Shown here piece by piece: positions 26,594-34,989 of a stretch of DNA of 60,308 nt (positions are counted from its first letter, which is position 1; each line of letters opens with the position of its first letter). A program made the translations under genes and the position numbers. The stretch is from Saprospiraceae bacterium (lineage in GTDB: Bacteria; Bacteroidota; Bacteroidia; Chitinophagales; Saprospiraceae): contig JAEUUU010000065.1 of the NCBI GenBank assembly GCA_016787345.1, positions 1-60,308 on the forward strand, in the 5' to 3' direction. The notes beneath the pieces are model-generated. The model had not been told where the DNA came from and did not search any database. It saw only the letters and a program-made list of their open reading frames with translations.

Positions 26594-27615
26594 CAGAAGT
26601 CGATTTGAAGTGCTATAAGGTAGTTTTCCTTACCCTGGATTTTCTGCAGGCGATGTTTTTCCGGATAAAGTAGATGTAGTCTTTTTTCCACGTTTTTCAA
26701 TCCCAGGCCCTTGGCGCTGCGCAGGTGCGTCAGGGTAGGAGAGGGGGCGGGGAAATGGCTGTTTTCCACTTGAAAATACAAGCTCCTGTGTTTTTTATAA
26801 AGGTCAATTTTGATCCGGATACGTTCGCCGCTGGCTGTCGAGGCGTGTTTGAAAGCGTTTTCCACAAAGGGCAACAGGATGAGGGGGGCGATGTAGCAAT
26901 CGCCGGGGATTTGAGTCGACTGGATTTGCAGGTCGAGGCGTTCGGCGCTATACCGCAGACGCTCCAGGGAGATATACTGTTCAATCAGGTCCCATTCTTT
27001 GTAAACGGGGATTTTTTCATCGCTGCATTCATACAAGATAAAATCAAGCAAGCCGCTGATTTTCAAGATGTAATCGCCGGTGTGCGGCGATTGCTGAAGG
27101 GCCAGCCCGTAAAGGTTGTTCAAGGTGTTGAACAAAAAGTGCGGATGTATCTGGGCCCGGAGAAATTGTAGTTCCGCATCCCGTTTTTCTCCGCTCAATT
27201 GTTGTGTAAGGCGGTCTTTCCGGTCCCAATCATGTATGATTTTCAGGCATACGCCCAGGGCGATGACGCTATAGTCCCGAATCAGGTTTTTGGAAAACTT
27301 GGCCAGGGGCATGCGAATGTCCTCCTGATAAAAAAACATGTAGTACCAATGGGTCCACTCCAGCCGGAATAGCAGAACCAGCAGGCAAATGCCACCCATA
27401 AGCAGCCAAAACAAGGCTTTACGTTGTCGCCACAGCAGTCGGGGCACCAACACATACGCAATTAAATAAAAAGGAAGCGCAATGACCGGCAGATACCAGA
27501 TCGTCTGCCGGAACAACTCCTGCTTGTCGTCGTAATGCGGCCAATTAGCCACTATTTCTATCGCGGCGTAGGCAGACCAGAGCAGGATGTGCAGCAGTAA
27601 GCGTCGAAAATGCAT
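26593..27615 (-). CDS. LytS-type sensor histidine kinase
   Basis: 340-residue membrane kinase. About four membrane segments lie within residues 1-125, with no separate sensor domain. The His_kinase motif QIHPHFLFNTLNNL places the phosphorylated His at 159. The ATPase N-box PFVENAFKHA is at 249-258 and a glycine box GLGLKNVEKRL near 303. It pairs with the LytTR regulator directly downstream. A TATCTTTG element (27620-27627) lies only four bases before the ATG, suggesting a leaderless message. Confidence 0.92.
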   Translation of the reverse strand: MHFRRLLLHILLWSAYAAIEIVANWPHYDDKQELFRQTIWYLPVIALPFYLIAYVLVPRLLWRQRKALFWLLMGGICLLVLLFRLEWTHWYYMFFYQEDIRMPLAKFSKNLIRDYSVIALGVCLKIIHDWDRKDRLTQQLSGEKRDAELQFLRAQIHPHFLFNTLNNLYGLALQQSPHTGDYILKISGLLDFILYECSDEKIPVYKEWDLIEQYISLERLRYSAERLDLQIQSTQIPGDCYIAPLILLPFVENAFKHASTASGERIRIKIDLYKKHRSLYFQVENSHFPAPSPTLTHLRSAKGLGLKNVEKRLHLLYPEKHRLQKIQGKENYLIALQIDF

Positions 27616-27619
27616 GAGC

Positions 27620-27627
27620 CAAAGATA
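27620..27627 (-). promoter_or_regulatory. Probable -7 element of the kinase/regulator operon
   Basis: TATCTTTG on the minus strand matches TAnnTTTG and ends four bases before the kinase ATG at 27615. No convincing -33 TTTG is seen. Confidence 0.4.
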
Positions 27628-27825
27628 ATCAGGCCTTTAAGGAGTTTAAGTCATCGGCGACAGACGACCCGTTTCGTCGCCGAACGGCGCCCTCTTGTCG
27701 CCCAATACCAGGCGTCGCCGAACTCATGGTTTTTATTTGCAGGAACTTCTACTCAGTCAAAATTTTCTTAACTGGTTTTTCAAACTCTGAAAACTTGCCC
27801 CATTGCTCATTAAAAAATTCAGTTC

Positions 27826-29013
27826 ATGACAAAAGTGCTTTCATACGCCACAATCTTTCTGATGCTCTGTTTATGGTATTGCTGCAACAGCCCGTCAGCA
27901 CCCACGAAACAGCCGAAAACTGCTTCAACCGCTCAATTGCCGGAGATCGGCGGGCCATTTGAAAACCGGGAATTCTTTTTCATCGGTATGCCCGACCACA
28001 TCGACGCGGTAGATACCAGCGCGGGCTGGACGCAGCCGGGCGCGCAAAAGCTCGTGATTTCCGGCACGATTTACCATCGCGACGGGCGCGCGCCGGCGCC
28101 GGGTGTAATCCTGTATTATTATCACACCGACAAAAAAGGCGTTTACGCGGACAGAGAAGGTCTCGACCGGCGGGTTGTCCGGCACGGATACCTTCGCGGC
28201 TGGGTCAAATCGGATGAGAACGGCAGGTATGCCATCTACACTTCGCGTCCTGCGCCTTATCCCGGCTCGGAACAAGCGGCTCATATTCACCCGGCGATCA
28301 AAGAGCCCTGCATCAACCAGCCGTACTACATCGATGAGTTTGTCTTCGACGACGACAGGTTTCTCACCTCGGCGCAACGCAAACGGATGGAAAACAGGGG
28401 AGGGAGCGGCATTTTAAGGGTCTCGACAAAAGGCGATATTCAAATAGCGCGGCACGACATCGTATTGGGTCTGAACATTCCCGATCATCCGGCAGCACAC
28501 CTGAAAAACGCTTCCGGGCTTGAAATTGGGCACGACCAGCCCTCTTTTATGCCTTTTCATGCCTACGGTCCGGATAAAGGGTCGAGGGCTTGCCCGGTTT
28601 GCAAATATGGCCGCAACCAGGGGATTTTGTACTTCGTAGGCAATCAGCCCGACTGGCCGGATATCAGGAAGTGGTTGCTTTTTCTCGACCAGGCCTGCCT
28701 GCAGCGCAACGGGGACTTGATCGCTTATTTCATCTACGGCAATGACAACGCTTACGATGCTGCAAAGCGACGCAACGAACTGGAAGCGTTGGGCAAGGAA
28801 CTCGGGCTTCAAAAGATAGCATTAACGTATGTTCCTTCTTTTTCAGACACGGAAAGCGAAGTGCATCGGAGCAAAGTTCCGCAGGACACATTCAACACTT
28901 TTGTCGTGTATCGCAATCGGAGGATCGTGGATAGTTTTACCGGGTTGAAAGCCACGGAGCAAAATTTCCAGGCATTGCTGCGCTCACTGGAGCGGGTCGG
29001 ATCAGAAGAGTGA
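27826..29013 (+). CDS. Lipoprotein with intradiol-dioxygenase domain and CPVC-containing C-terminal domain
   Basis: 395 residues. The leader ends in WYCC, so a lipoprotein signal is likely. Residues about 75-215 match the catalytic domain of intradiol ring-cleavage dioxygenases, non-haem Fe(III) enzymes that open catechol rings. All four expected iron ligands can be placed: Tyr107 (KKGVYADR), Tyr145 (RPAPYPG), His153 and His155 (AHIHP). From about residue 245 there is a second domain with Cys256 and Cys259 in ACPVCKYG followed by alternating strands and helices (GILYFVG, LIAYFIYGND), consistent with a thioredoxin-like fold. The order of domains is seen, but the fold of the second is inferred. 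An envelope-located dioxygenase joined to a redox-type domain is unusual. No aromatic degradation genes are nearby. Confidence 0.7.
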   Translation: MTKVLSYATIFLMLCLWYCCNSPSAPTKQPKTASTAQLPEIGGPFENREFFFIGMPDHIDAVDTSAGWTQPGAQKLVISGTIYHRDGRAPAPGVILYYYHTDKKGVYADREGLDRRVVRHGYLRGWVKSDENGRYAIYTSRPAPYPGSEQAAHIHPAIKEPCINQPYYIDEFVFDDDRFLTSAQRKRMENRGGSGILRVSTKGDIQIARHDIVLGLNIPDHPAAHLKNASGLEIGHDQPSFMPFHAYGPDKGSRACPVCKYGRNQGILYFVGNQPDWPDIRKWLLFLDQACLQRNGDLIAYFIYGNDNAYDAAKRRNELEALGKELGLQKIALTYVPSFSDTESEVHRSKVPQDTFNTFVVYRNRRIVDSFTGLKATEQNFQALLRSLERVGSEE

Positions 29014-29049
29014 AGAGCGGGTCGGGTCGGCGGGCCCTGCCCAAAAACG

Positions 29050-29081
29050 AAAGCGGCTGCCCCGAATGGAGCAGCCGCTTT
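29050..29081. terminator. Bidirectional terminator hairpin
   Basis: AAAGCGGCTGC (29050-29060) pairs exactly with GCAGCCGCTTT (29071-29081) around a 10-base loop. It lies between two convergent genes and can serve both. Confidence 0.75.
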
Positions 29082-29105
29082 ACCTATTGTGTTTGTTTGT
29101 GAGGA

Positions 29106-30131
29106 TCAGTTCAGTTTGAACGCGCCTTTGCCGACGAGGTAGCCTTTGTTGTAGATTTCAACATTGTACTTGCCCTTGACGAAGTTTTGGCCCGGCTGCC
29201 AGTAACCGCACACGTCGGTTTCCTGGTTGTTGTAGTTGGTGGTCGCCGTAGTGGTGTAACGAACGTCGGATTCGTTGCGTTTGTCGGTTGCAACGCCCGA
29301 GCCCAGGCTTTCGATGGCCAGCGGAGCGCCGGTCGGGTCGATGATGCGCAGGTAGAAGGTTTCTTCACCGGCGGGCGTTACTTCGTTGGCCTCGGTGTGG
29401 AAGCAGATTTTCAGCTTATCCACGTTTTTGGCTTTCGAACGGCTTTTTTCTTTGCCGCCGCTGGTCACTTTGACCGTCGAAACCTGCACGTTGCTCACCT
29501 TGATGGCGGAAGCGATATCCACTTTTTTACCCAGTGCATTGCGTTCCGTTTCGATCTGGGTTTTTTCGGAAATCAAAGCGGCTTTGGCCGAAGATTCCTG
29601 ATCGAGGCGGGCCTGGGTTTCGGTAAGCGAAGTATTGAGGGTCTGGTTTTCAGAAGTGAGTTGGGTGTTGGCTTCTGTCAGGATTCCGATTTCCTGCTTG
29701 AGTTTGTCGATCTCGGCGAGGAATTCTTTTTTCTGGCGCTGCAGCGAAGCCATACCGTTGCGGTAGTCTTTGTTGTCGCGGATCAGCTGTTCGACCTGGG
29801 CTTTCTGATCGGCCAGTTCTTTCAGTTGCTCGTTGATTTTATTGTCCAGTTCGGCGTTGATGCCTTTTTGTTGTTCCAGTTGGGCAACGGCATCTTTGTA
29901 CTGGGTATCGAGTTCGGTGTAGGCTGCGCGTTGTTCGGTGAGTTCGAGCGTAGCGGATTCGAGTTGCTGACCGGTGCGGTATTTGCTGATCAATAGACCG
30001 ATCAGGGCGACGAGGAGCACAGCGATGGCGACACCGGCCATCGTGAGCATACGTTTCGAGTTGTTGCCCTCGTTGTTGGAACCGTAAGGAGTGGGGTTGG
30101 TCGGCGGATTGAAATTAGTGGGAGTGCTCAT
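29106..30131 (-). CDS. Membrane-anchored coiled-coil protein
   Basis: 341 residues. A Pro/Asn-rich cytoplasmic tail (1-25) leads to one membrane helix (MLTMAGVAIAVLLVALIGLL, about 28-47), then a long coiled coil to about residue 195 rich in Gln, Glu and Lys. The C-terminal 140 residues form a beta-rich domain (KICFHTEANEVTPAGEETFY, YNVEIYNKGYLVGKGAFKLN). The predicted arrangement puts the coiled coil and end domain in the periplasm, as for envelope spacers or tethers. I do not recognise the family. It is transcribed alone, between a terminator and a 331-base spacer. Confidence 0.7.
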   Translation of the reverse strand: MSTPTNFNPPTNPTPYGSNNEGNNSKRMLTMAGVAIAVLLVALIGLLISKYRTGQQLESATLELTEQRAAYTELDTQYKDAVAQLEQQKGINAELDNKINEQLKELADQKAQVEQLIRDNKDYRNGMASLQRQKKEFLAEIDKLKQEIGILTEANTQLTSENQTLNTSLTETQARLDQESSAKAALISEKTQIETERNALGKKVDIASAIKVSNVQVSTVKVTSGGKEKSRSKAKNVDKLKICFHTEANEVTPAGEETFYLRIIDPTGAPLAIESLGSGVATDKRNESDVRYTTTATTNYNNQETDVCGYWQPGQNFVKGKYNVEIYNKGYLVGKGAFKLN

Positions 30132-30462
30132 AATGTTAAAAAAAGAAAGGTTTAACGTTTTAAATAATGATGTTGATCTGGCATCATAGGCAACCCTTCA
30201 GTCGTGTTGGTTTCGTTTTTTCGTTAATGATGACGCAAGGCGCGTTGAAAGACCCGCATTAAACCGAGAAGCCCCGGGCTTTATTGCATTTTCAGATATA
30301 CTCGATAAAAAAAATTACATCAATTTTGATACAAATAATTGATTTTCAGGACGAATCCTGCAATTGGTTTTTTGAAAATAATTTCGGCAAAACCCCGCTG
30401 CGCGGAAGTTCCTACCTTTGCAGCGGACATTTTTGTTTCCCAAATACAAACGCTGTTTACGC
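30132..30462. other. Divergent spacer without a gene
   Basis: 331 bases, AT-rich in the middle, between the coiled-coil gene and the exonuclease gene, which point away from each other. Apart from the exonuclease promoter element at its right end I find no convincing reading frame, RNA gene or long inverted repeat. A promoter for the minus-strand gene should be here, but no TAnnTTTG match stands out. Confidence 0.6.
30413..30420 (+). promoter_or_regulatory. -7 element for the exonuclease/rpe/lptF operon
   Basis: TACCTTTG, followed by GCAG as at the rpmE2 promoter, lies 42 bases before the exonuclease ATG. The -33 element is not clear. Confidence 0.55.
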
Positions 30463-31209
30463 ATGTCGGTATTCGATTCATACGATTTGTTTAATATCCT
30501 GTTCCTCGATATCGAAACGGTGCCTTCCGTTCGGGAGTTCGACGAATTATCGGAGGAAATGCAGGAACTCTGGGCGATCAAAAGCAAATCACTGCTCCGC
30601 AATTACGAAGGAGAACTGGAATTTGATCAACTGGCCGAGTTGTTCGGGTCCAGGGCCGGCATCTACGCCGAATTCGGCAAAATCGTTTGCGTATCGGTGG
30701 GTTTTCTGACCCGCTCGCCCGATGGGGGCACGCCTTTGCTGCGCCTCAAATCATTCGCCAGTCACTCCGAGGCCCATCTGCTCGAAGATTTCAGCGAATT
30801 GCTCAGCAAGCGGCCCAATTTTGCCCTCTGCGGCCACAATATCAAGGAGTTCGATATCCCGTATCTCTGCCGGCGCATGATGATCAACCAGTTGCCTTTG
30901 CCAGCCATGCTCGACATCGCCGGCAAGAAGCCCTGGGAGGTCAAACACCTGCTCGATACCATGGAGATGTGGAAATTTGGCGATTCCAAGAGTTTTACCT
31001 CCCTCCGTCTTTTGGCGGCCGTGTTCGACCTGCCTTCGCCCAAAGACGATATTGCAGGCGGCGACGTGGCCTCGGTGTATTGGGACGACCGCGACCTCGA
31101 CCGCATCGCCACTTATTGTGAAAAAGACGTGCTGGCCACCGTCCAGCTTTTTTTACGCATGAAACGACTACCCATTCTCGGTTCCGAGCAGGTAGTTGTC
31201 GTTCGTTGA
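30463..31209 (+). CDS. 3'-5' exonuclease of the PolB-like DEDDy family
   Basis: 248-residue stand-alone proofreading-type nuclease related to the exonuclease domain of family B polymerases (PF10108-like). Motif I is Asp16 and Glu18 in ILFLDIETVP, motif II is GHNIKEFDIPYL and motif III is the late YCEKDVLATVQLF, the DEDDy layout. ATG 30463 is used; a frame starting at 30418 would run through the promoter element. Likely a DNA repair or RNA/DNA trimming enzyme in the cytoplasm. It leads a run of genes with rpe, lptF and PAP2 closely spaced behind it. Confidence 0.88.
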   Translation: MSVFDSYDLFNILFLDIETVPSVREFDELSEEMQELWAIKSKSLLRNYEGELEFDQLAELFGSRAGIYAEFGKIVCVSVGFLTRSPDGGTPLLRLKSFASHSEAHLLEDFSELLSKRPNFALCGHNIKEFDIPYLCRRMMINQLPLPAMLDIAGKKPWEVKHLLDTMEMWKFGDSKSFTSLRLLAAVFDLPSPKDDIAGGDVASVYWDDRDLDRIATYCEKDVLATVQLFLRMKRLPILGSEQVVVVR

Positions 31210-31231
31210 ACTAAAATCAACTCATCTTACT

Positions 31232-31900
31232 GTGAAAGAACATCTTATAGCGCCATCCGTACTGGCCGCCGATTTTACCCGATTGGCCGAAGAGATAGAG
31301 ATGGTCAATCGAAGCGAAGCCGACTGGTTTCACCTGGACGTGATGGACGGCCGCTTTGTTCCCAACATCACTTTCGGCATGTTTATCGTCGAAGCGATCG
31401 GCAAACTGGCCCGCAAACCGCTCGACGTCCACCTTATGATCGTGGAACCGGAAAAGTACATCGACGGTTTCCGGAAAGCGGGCGCCGAAGTCATTACGGT
31501 TCACTACGAAGCCTGTCCGCACCTGCACCGCACCATCCATCAGATTAAGGAAACGGGAGCGAAGGCCGGCGTGGCGCTCAATCCTCACACCTCGGTTGAA
31601 CTGCTCCGCGATGTGATCGAAGAGGTGGATCTGGTGTGTCTGATGTCGGTCAATCCGGGTTTTGGCGGGCAAAAATTCATCCACAACAGTCTGGCCAAAA
31701 CCCGCCAGCTGCGCCAGATGATTCTGGATACCCATTCGAATGCCATGATCGAGATCGACGGCGGCGTGGGTTTGCAGAATGCAGAAGTACTCCTGCAGGC
31801 TGGCGCCGACGTGCTGGTCGCAGGAAGCAGTGTGTTTGGAGCAAAAGACCCCATCGCAACGATCGGGGCACTTAAAGCGTTTAAATCTGTCGTATTGTAA
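31232..31900 (+). CDS. rpe: Ribulose-phosphate 3-epimerase
   Basis: TIM-barrel enzyme of the pentose phosphate pathway that interconverts ribulose-5-P and xylulose-5-P. Motifs: IAPSVLAADF, HLDVMDGRFVPNITFG (metal His and Asp), PLDVHLMI, LMSVNPGFGGQKF and IEIDGGVG. The GTG at 31232 gives 222 residues and fits the family. An upstream TTG would overlap the previous gene. It is 22 bases after the exonuclease and 19 before lptF. Confidence 0.96.
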   Translation: MKEHLIAPSVLAADFTRLAEEIEMVNRSEADWFHLDVMDGRFVPNITFGMFIVEAIGKLARKPLDVHLMIVEPEKYIDGFRKAGAEVITVHYEACPHLHRTIHQIKETGAKAGVALNPHTSVELLRDVIEEVDLVCLMSVNPGFGGQKFIHNSLAKTRQLRQMILDTHSNAMIEIDGGVGLQNAEVLLQAGADVLVAGSSVFGAKDPIATIGALKAFKSVVL

Positions 31901-31919
31901 TGACAGCATTTTCAGGAGC

Positions 31920-33506
31920 ATGAAAAAAATCGACCGGCTCTTGTTCCGGAGTTTTCTGGGACCCTTTGTGGTAGCGTTCGGCATTGCGCTGTTCGTGCTG
32001 GTCATGCAATTTCTGTGGTTATACATCGACGAGATCGCGGGCAAGGGGGTAAGCGTACTGGTGCTCTTCGAACTGATCGGGTATCTCTCCATCTCTACCT
32101 TTCCCATGGCTTTGCCCATTGCCGTGCTGATTTCATCCGTTATGGTAATGGGTAATCTGGCGGAGCGCTACGAATTGTCGAGCATGAAATCGGCAGGGGT
32201 CTCCTTATTGCGGGTTATGCGGGCCCTGATTTTTTGCGCTGCAGGCATTGCCCTGTTTTCCTATGCCTGCTCCGATTTTTTGATCCCGATTTCCAACCTG
32301 AAATTTAAATCCCGCTTGTACGACATTCGGCGCGCAAAGCCCGCACTGACCCTTGAAAAAGGGGTTTTTAATGAAGATTTTCGGCAGTTTGTGATTCGTA
32401 TCGGCGACAAAGAGAAAGACGGCGAAACGATCAAAGACGTATTGATCGAAGATCAAAGCAATGTACAGAAGGTCAAGTTCAGTCAAATTCTGGCCGACAG
32501 CGGACAAATGTTTACCTCTCGCGACGGGCGTTATTTCGTTATGCACCTGTTCGAAGGCAACCAATACCAGGAGCCGCAAACCCAGGCCGGAACGGGGTCC
32601 CGCCAGAAATATCCGTTCATCCGTACCCATTTCGAATCCTGGACCAAGGTGTGGGATATGAAAGAGTTTGAACTAAATGCAACGGATGAAGACCGTTTCA
32701 AAACCCAACGCGCCATGCTCAGCATGAAGCAACTGCGTCAGAACGTGGATTCTCTGAAACGCGGAATGGATGAAACGCGCCAGTTTTTGGCCAACGATCT
32801 GATGAACAACCTCAAAAGGCAACCAACAAAACCGGTGCAAACCACGCCGCAAAAGGATACCTCCTCCACAAAATCCGATCGGATTGCCGGCCGGCTCAAT
32901 CCCAGGACGGAACAGCAAAAAATTGCCGGCAGCGCTTTGCCCTTGCCCGATCCGTATGCGCGTTTGCCCAAACAGGAACTCGGCAAACCTTTGGCGCAAT
33001 ATGGCAGTTTTGATGAAACTTTTCGGGAGGCTGATCGGCCGGCGTTGATTCGGGAGGCACATGCCCGGGCAGGCACCCTGAAAACCAGCCTCGATACCCG
33101 CAAAAGCCAGATTGAAAGTCGCCGGAAAGAAGCCGCCAAAACGGGGTATGAACTGTACACCAAGTACAGTTTTGCGCTGGTTTGTTTTATTTTTCTCTTC
33201 ATTGGCGCACCGATGGGCGCCATTATCCGTAAAGGCGGCTTCGGTTATCCGATCCTGGTTTCCATCATTTTCTTTGTGTTGTTCATTATGCTGACCATCC
33301 TGTGCCGGAAGTTGTCGGATCGTTTCGTGCTTACGCCCTTCTGGGCAGCGATGGTTCCCTGTCTGTTGCTTGCGCCTTTGGCTGCTTTTCTTACCCGAAA
33401 GGGAATGAACGACTCGCAAATGTTCAATACCGACCGCTTCGACCGCTTTGTCTATCGCTTGCGTTCGCGTTTCTCCCGCCAACAAAATACATCCGTGCCG
33501 TCATGA
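31920..33506 (+). CDS. LptF/LptG-family LPS export permease
   Basis: Membrane subunit of the LPS transport ABC system (YjgP/YjgQ family). Three membrane helices occur in the first 120 residues and three in the last 100, with a periplasmic region between. At 528 residues it is much longer than the roughly 360 of E. coli LptF. The extra length is a hydrophilic Pro/Gln/Lys-rich stretch at about residues 280-400 containing QRAMLSMKQLRQNVDSLKRG. The ATG at 31920 has a purine-rich AGGAG just before it. The stop overlaps the PAP2 start (ATGA). Whether it is LptF or LptG cannot be told from the sequence. Confidence 0.87.
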   Translation: MKKIDRLLFRSFLGPFVVAFGIALFVLVMQFLWLYIDEIAGKGVSVLVLFELIGYLSISTFPMALPIAVLISSVMVMGNLAERYELSSMKSAGVSLLRVMRALIFCAAGIALFSYACSDFLIPISNLKFKSRLYDIRRAKPALTLEKGVFNEDFRQFVIRIGDKEKDGETIKDVLIEDQSNVQKVKFSQILADSGQMFTSRDGRYFVMHLFEGNQYQEPQTQAGTGSRQKYPFIRTHFESWTKVWDMKEFELNATDEDRFKTQRAMLSMKQLRQNVDSLKRGMDETRQFLANDLMNNLKRQPTKPVQTTPQKDTSSTKSDRIAGRLNPRTEQQKIAGSALPLPDPYARLPKQELGKPLAQYGSFDETFREADRPALIREAHARAGTLKTSLDTRKSQIESRRKEAAKTGYELYTKYSFALVCFIFLFIGAPMGAIIRKGGFGYPILVSIIFFVLFIMLTILCRKLSDRFVLTPFWAAMVPCLLLAPLAAFLTRKGMNDSQMFNTDRFDRFVYRLRSRFSRQQNTSVPS

Positions 33507-34159
33507 AAAGAGTGTGGGTCAATCCCTGGTTTGTGCTGCCTGTCGGATTGTTTTTCATTGCTGCAATGATCCTGGCTGCCGTTACGCCATATGGTCATGA
33601 AATCGTTTACCTCAACGACTGGCGTGAGGGCTGGTTAAACCCTTTTTTCCGGCGGGTGACCCACCTGGGCGAAGCGCCGGCGTTTATCGTGGCCGGGCTG
33701 GCGGCCTTGTTCTGGCAGTACCGCTTCACTGTGCTGATCGCCCTTGTCGGGCTGTTTACGTCGCCACTGGTATATACTTTGAAAGATAAAATCGGAACCG
33801 ACCGGCCGAAGACTTATTTTGAAAAAACGGGCATGAGCGAAGCGGTTGTCGTGGTGCCGGAAGAACGACTGAATTCGGGCCGAACCAGTTTCCCTTCGGG
33901 GCACACAACGGCGGCCTTTGCTTTGTATGGCCTTTTGTCGCTGATGCTCGATCCGCGCGTGCGCCAGTGGGGACTCCTGCTGGCCATTTTGGCGATCACG
34001 GTCGGGTTTTCGCGTATTTATCTCGTCCAGCATTTTTTACGCGACGTGCTGGGCGGCGCAGTGCTCGGCCTGATACTGGCCTGGCTGGTTTGGCAATTGG
34101 GACAATCGGCGTTTTTTCAGCGTGCGCGCTGGCTCGACGGCGGCTTGTCGAGGCGCTGA
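33503..34159 (+). CDS. PAP2-family lipid phosphatase
   Basis: Integral membrane acid phosphatase, 218 residues. The three active-site motifs are present: KDKIGTDRP (K-x6-R-P), TSFPSGHT (PSGH) and SRIYLVQHFLRDV (S-R-x5-H-x3-D). It probably acts on undecaprenyl diphosphate, phosphatidic acid or a lipid A phosphate. The company of lptF favours an envelope substrate. It overlaps lptF by four bases. Confidence 0.92.
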   Translation: MKRVWVNPWFVLPVGLFFIAAMILAAVTPYGHEIVYLNDWREGWLNPFFRRVTHLGEAPAFIVAGLAALFWQYRFTVLIALVGLFTSPLVYTLKDKIGTDRPKTYFEKTGMSEAVVVVPEERLNSGRTSFPSGHTTAAFALYGLLSLMLDPRVRQWGLLLAILAITVGFSRIYLVQHFLRDVLGGAVLGLILAWLVWQLGQSAFFQRARWLDGGLSRR

Positions 34160-34170
34160 TTTGCGGTACT

Positions 34171-34204
34171 TTTGTTGCGCTACCGTTTCAAATCTCTACT
34201 TTTG
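34171..34204 (+). promoter_or_regulatory. Promoter of plsC
   Basis: TTTG at 34171-34174 and TACTTTTG at 34197-34204 are 22 bases apart. The -7 element lies 16 bases before the ATG, so the leader is about ten bases. Confidence 0.6.
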
Positions 34205-34220
34205 CGGCCATTTTTCAATT

Positions 34221-34958
34221 ATGATAGTATTGCGTAGAATTTGGGCTATTTGGGGCGTGTTCCTGTTTCTTCTGATGATGACATTGGGGGTGCCCGTACT
34301 GATTTTCAACATGATCATTACGCCCGGACCGCGTGCCTTGCGCCGAAACATCCGGTTTTTGCACCATGTTTTCACCCCTGTTTTTCTAACCCTGGTCGGC
34401 ATTCGGCTTCGGGTAGAAGGCCGCCAACACCTCAATCCGGCTCAATCGTACGTGATCGTTGCCAATCACCAAACGGCGCTGGATTTTATCGTACACGCCC
34501 ATGCCTTTCCCGGTGTATTCCGTTTTTTGGCGAAACAGGAATTGCAGCGGATTCCCGTCTTTGGTTGGGTCGTAAAAAAGATGTGTCTGACCGTCGACCG
34601 CCGGAATGCCATGAGCCGTGCGCGCAGCGTAGTCGAGTTAAAAAATCAACTGGCCGAGGGCTGGAGCATTTTTATTTATCCGGAAGGCGGGCGCAACAGA
34701 ACCGAGGAGCCCCTTGCGCCGTTTTTTGACGGTGCTTTCCGGATCGCCATTCAAACCAAAGCGCCGATCGCGATTCAAACGGCGGTCAACATTCGTCAGA
34801 TTATGGCTTCCGCACGTTCTGTTGATCTGTGGCCGGGTAGCGTCCGAATCGTCTGGAGCGAACCTATTGAAACGAAAAACCTTGGACCGGACGATATTCC
34901 GGCGCTTAAGGAAGAAATCCGGCGTCGTATGTTGTCTCATTTAAATCCAGGCGCCTAA
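34221..34958 (+). CDS. plsC: 1-acyl-sn-glycerol-3-phosphate acyltransferase
   Basis: Membrane acyltransferase that makes phosphatidic acid from lysophosphatidic acid. The catalytic NHxxxxD motif is NHQTALD and the second block is YPEGGRNR, both typical. The protein is 245 residues with an N-terminal membrane helix (GVFLFLLMMTLGVPVLIF). ATG 34221 is used, since longer readings pass through the promoter. It follows the PAP2 gene but has its own promoter. Confidence 0.92.
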   Translation: MIVLRRIWAIWGVFLFLLMMTLGVPVLIFNMIITPGPRALRRNIRFLHHVFTPVFLTLVGIRLRVEGRQHLNPAQSYVIVANHQTALDFIVHAHAFPGVFRFLAKQELQRIPVFGWVVKKMCLTVDRRNAMSRARSVVELKNQLAEGWSIFIYPEGGRNRTEEPLAPFFDGAFRIAIQTKAPIAIQTAVNIRQIMASARSVDLWPGSVRIVWSEPIETKNLGPDDIPALKEEIRRRMLSHLNPGA

Positions 34959-34989
34959 ATTCATTGATTATCAGTAACAACTACCTGTT

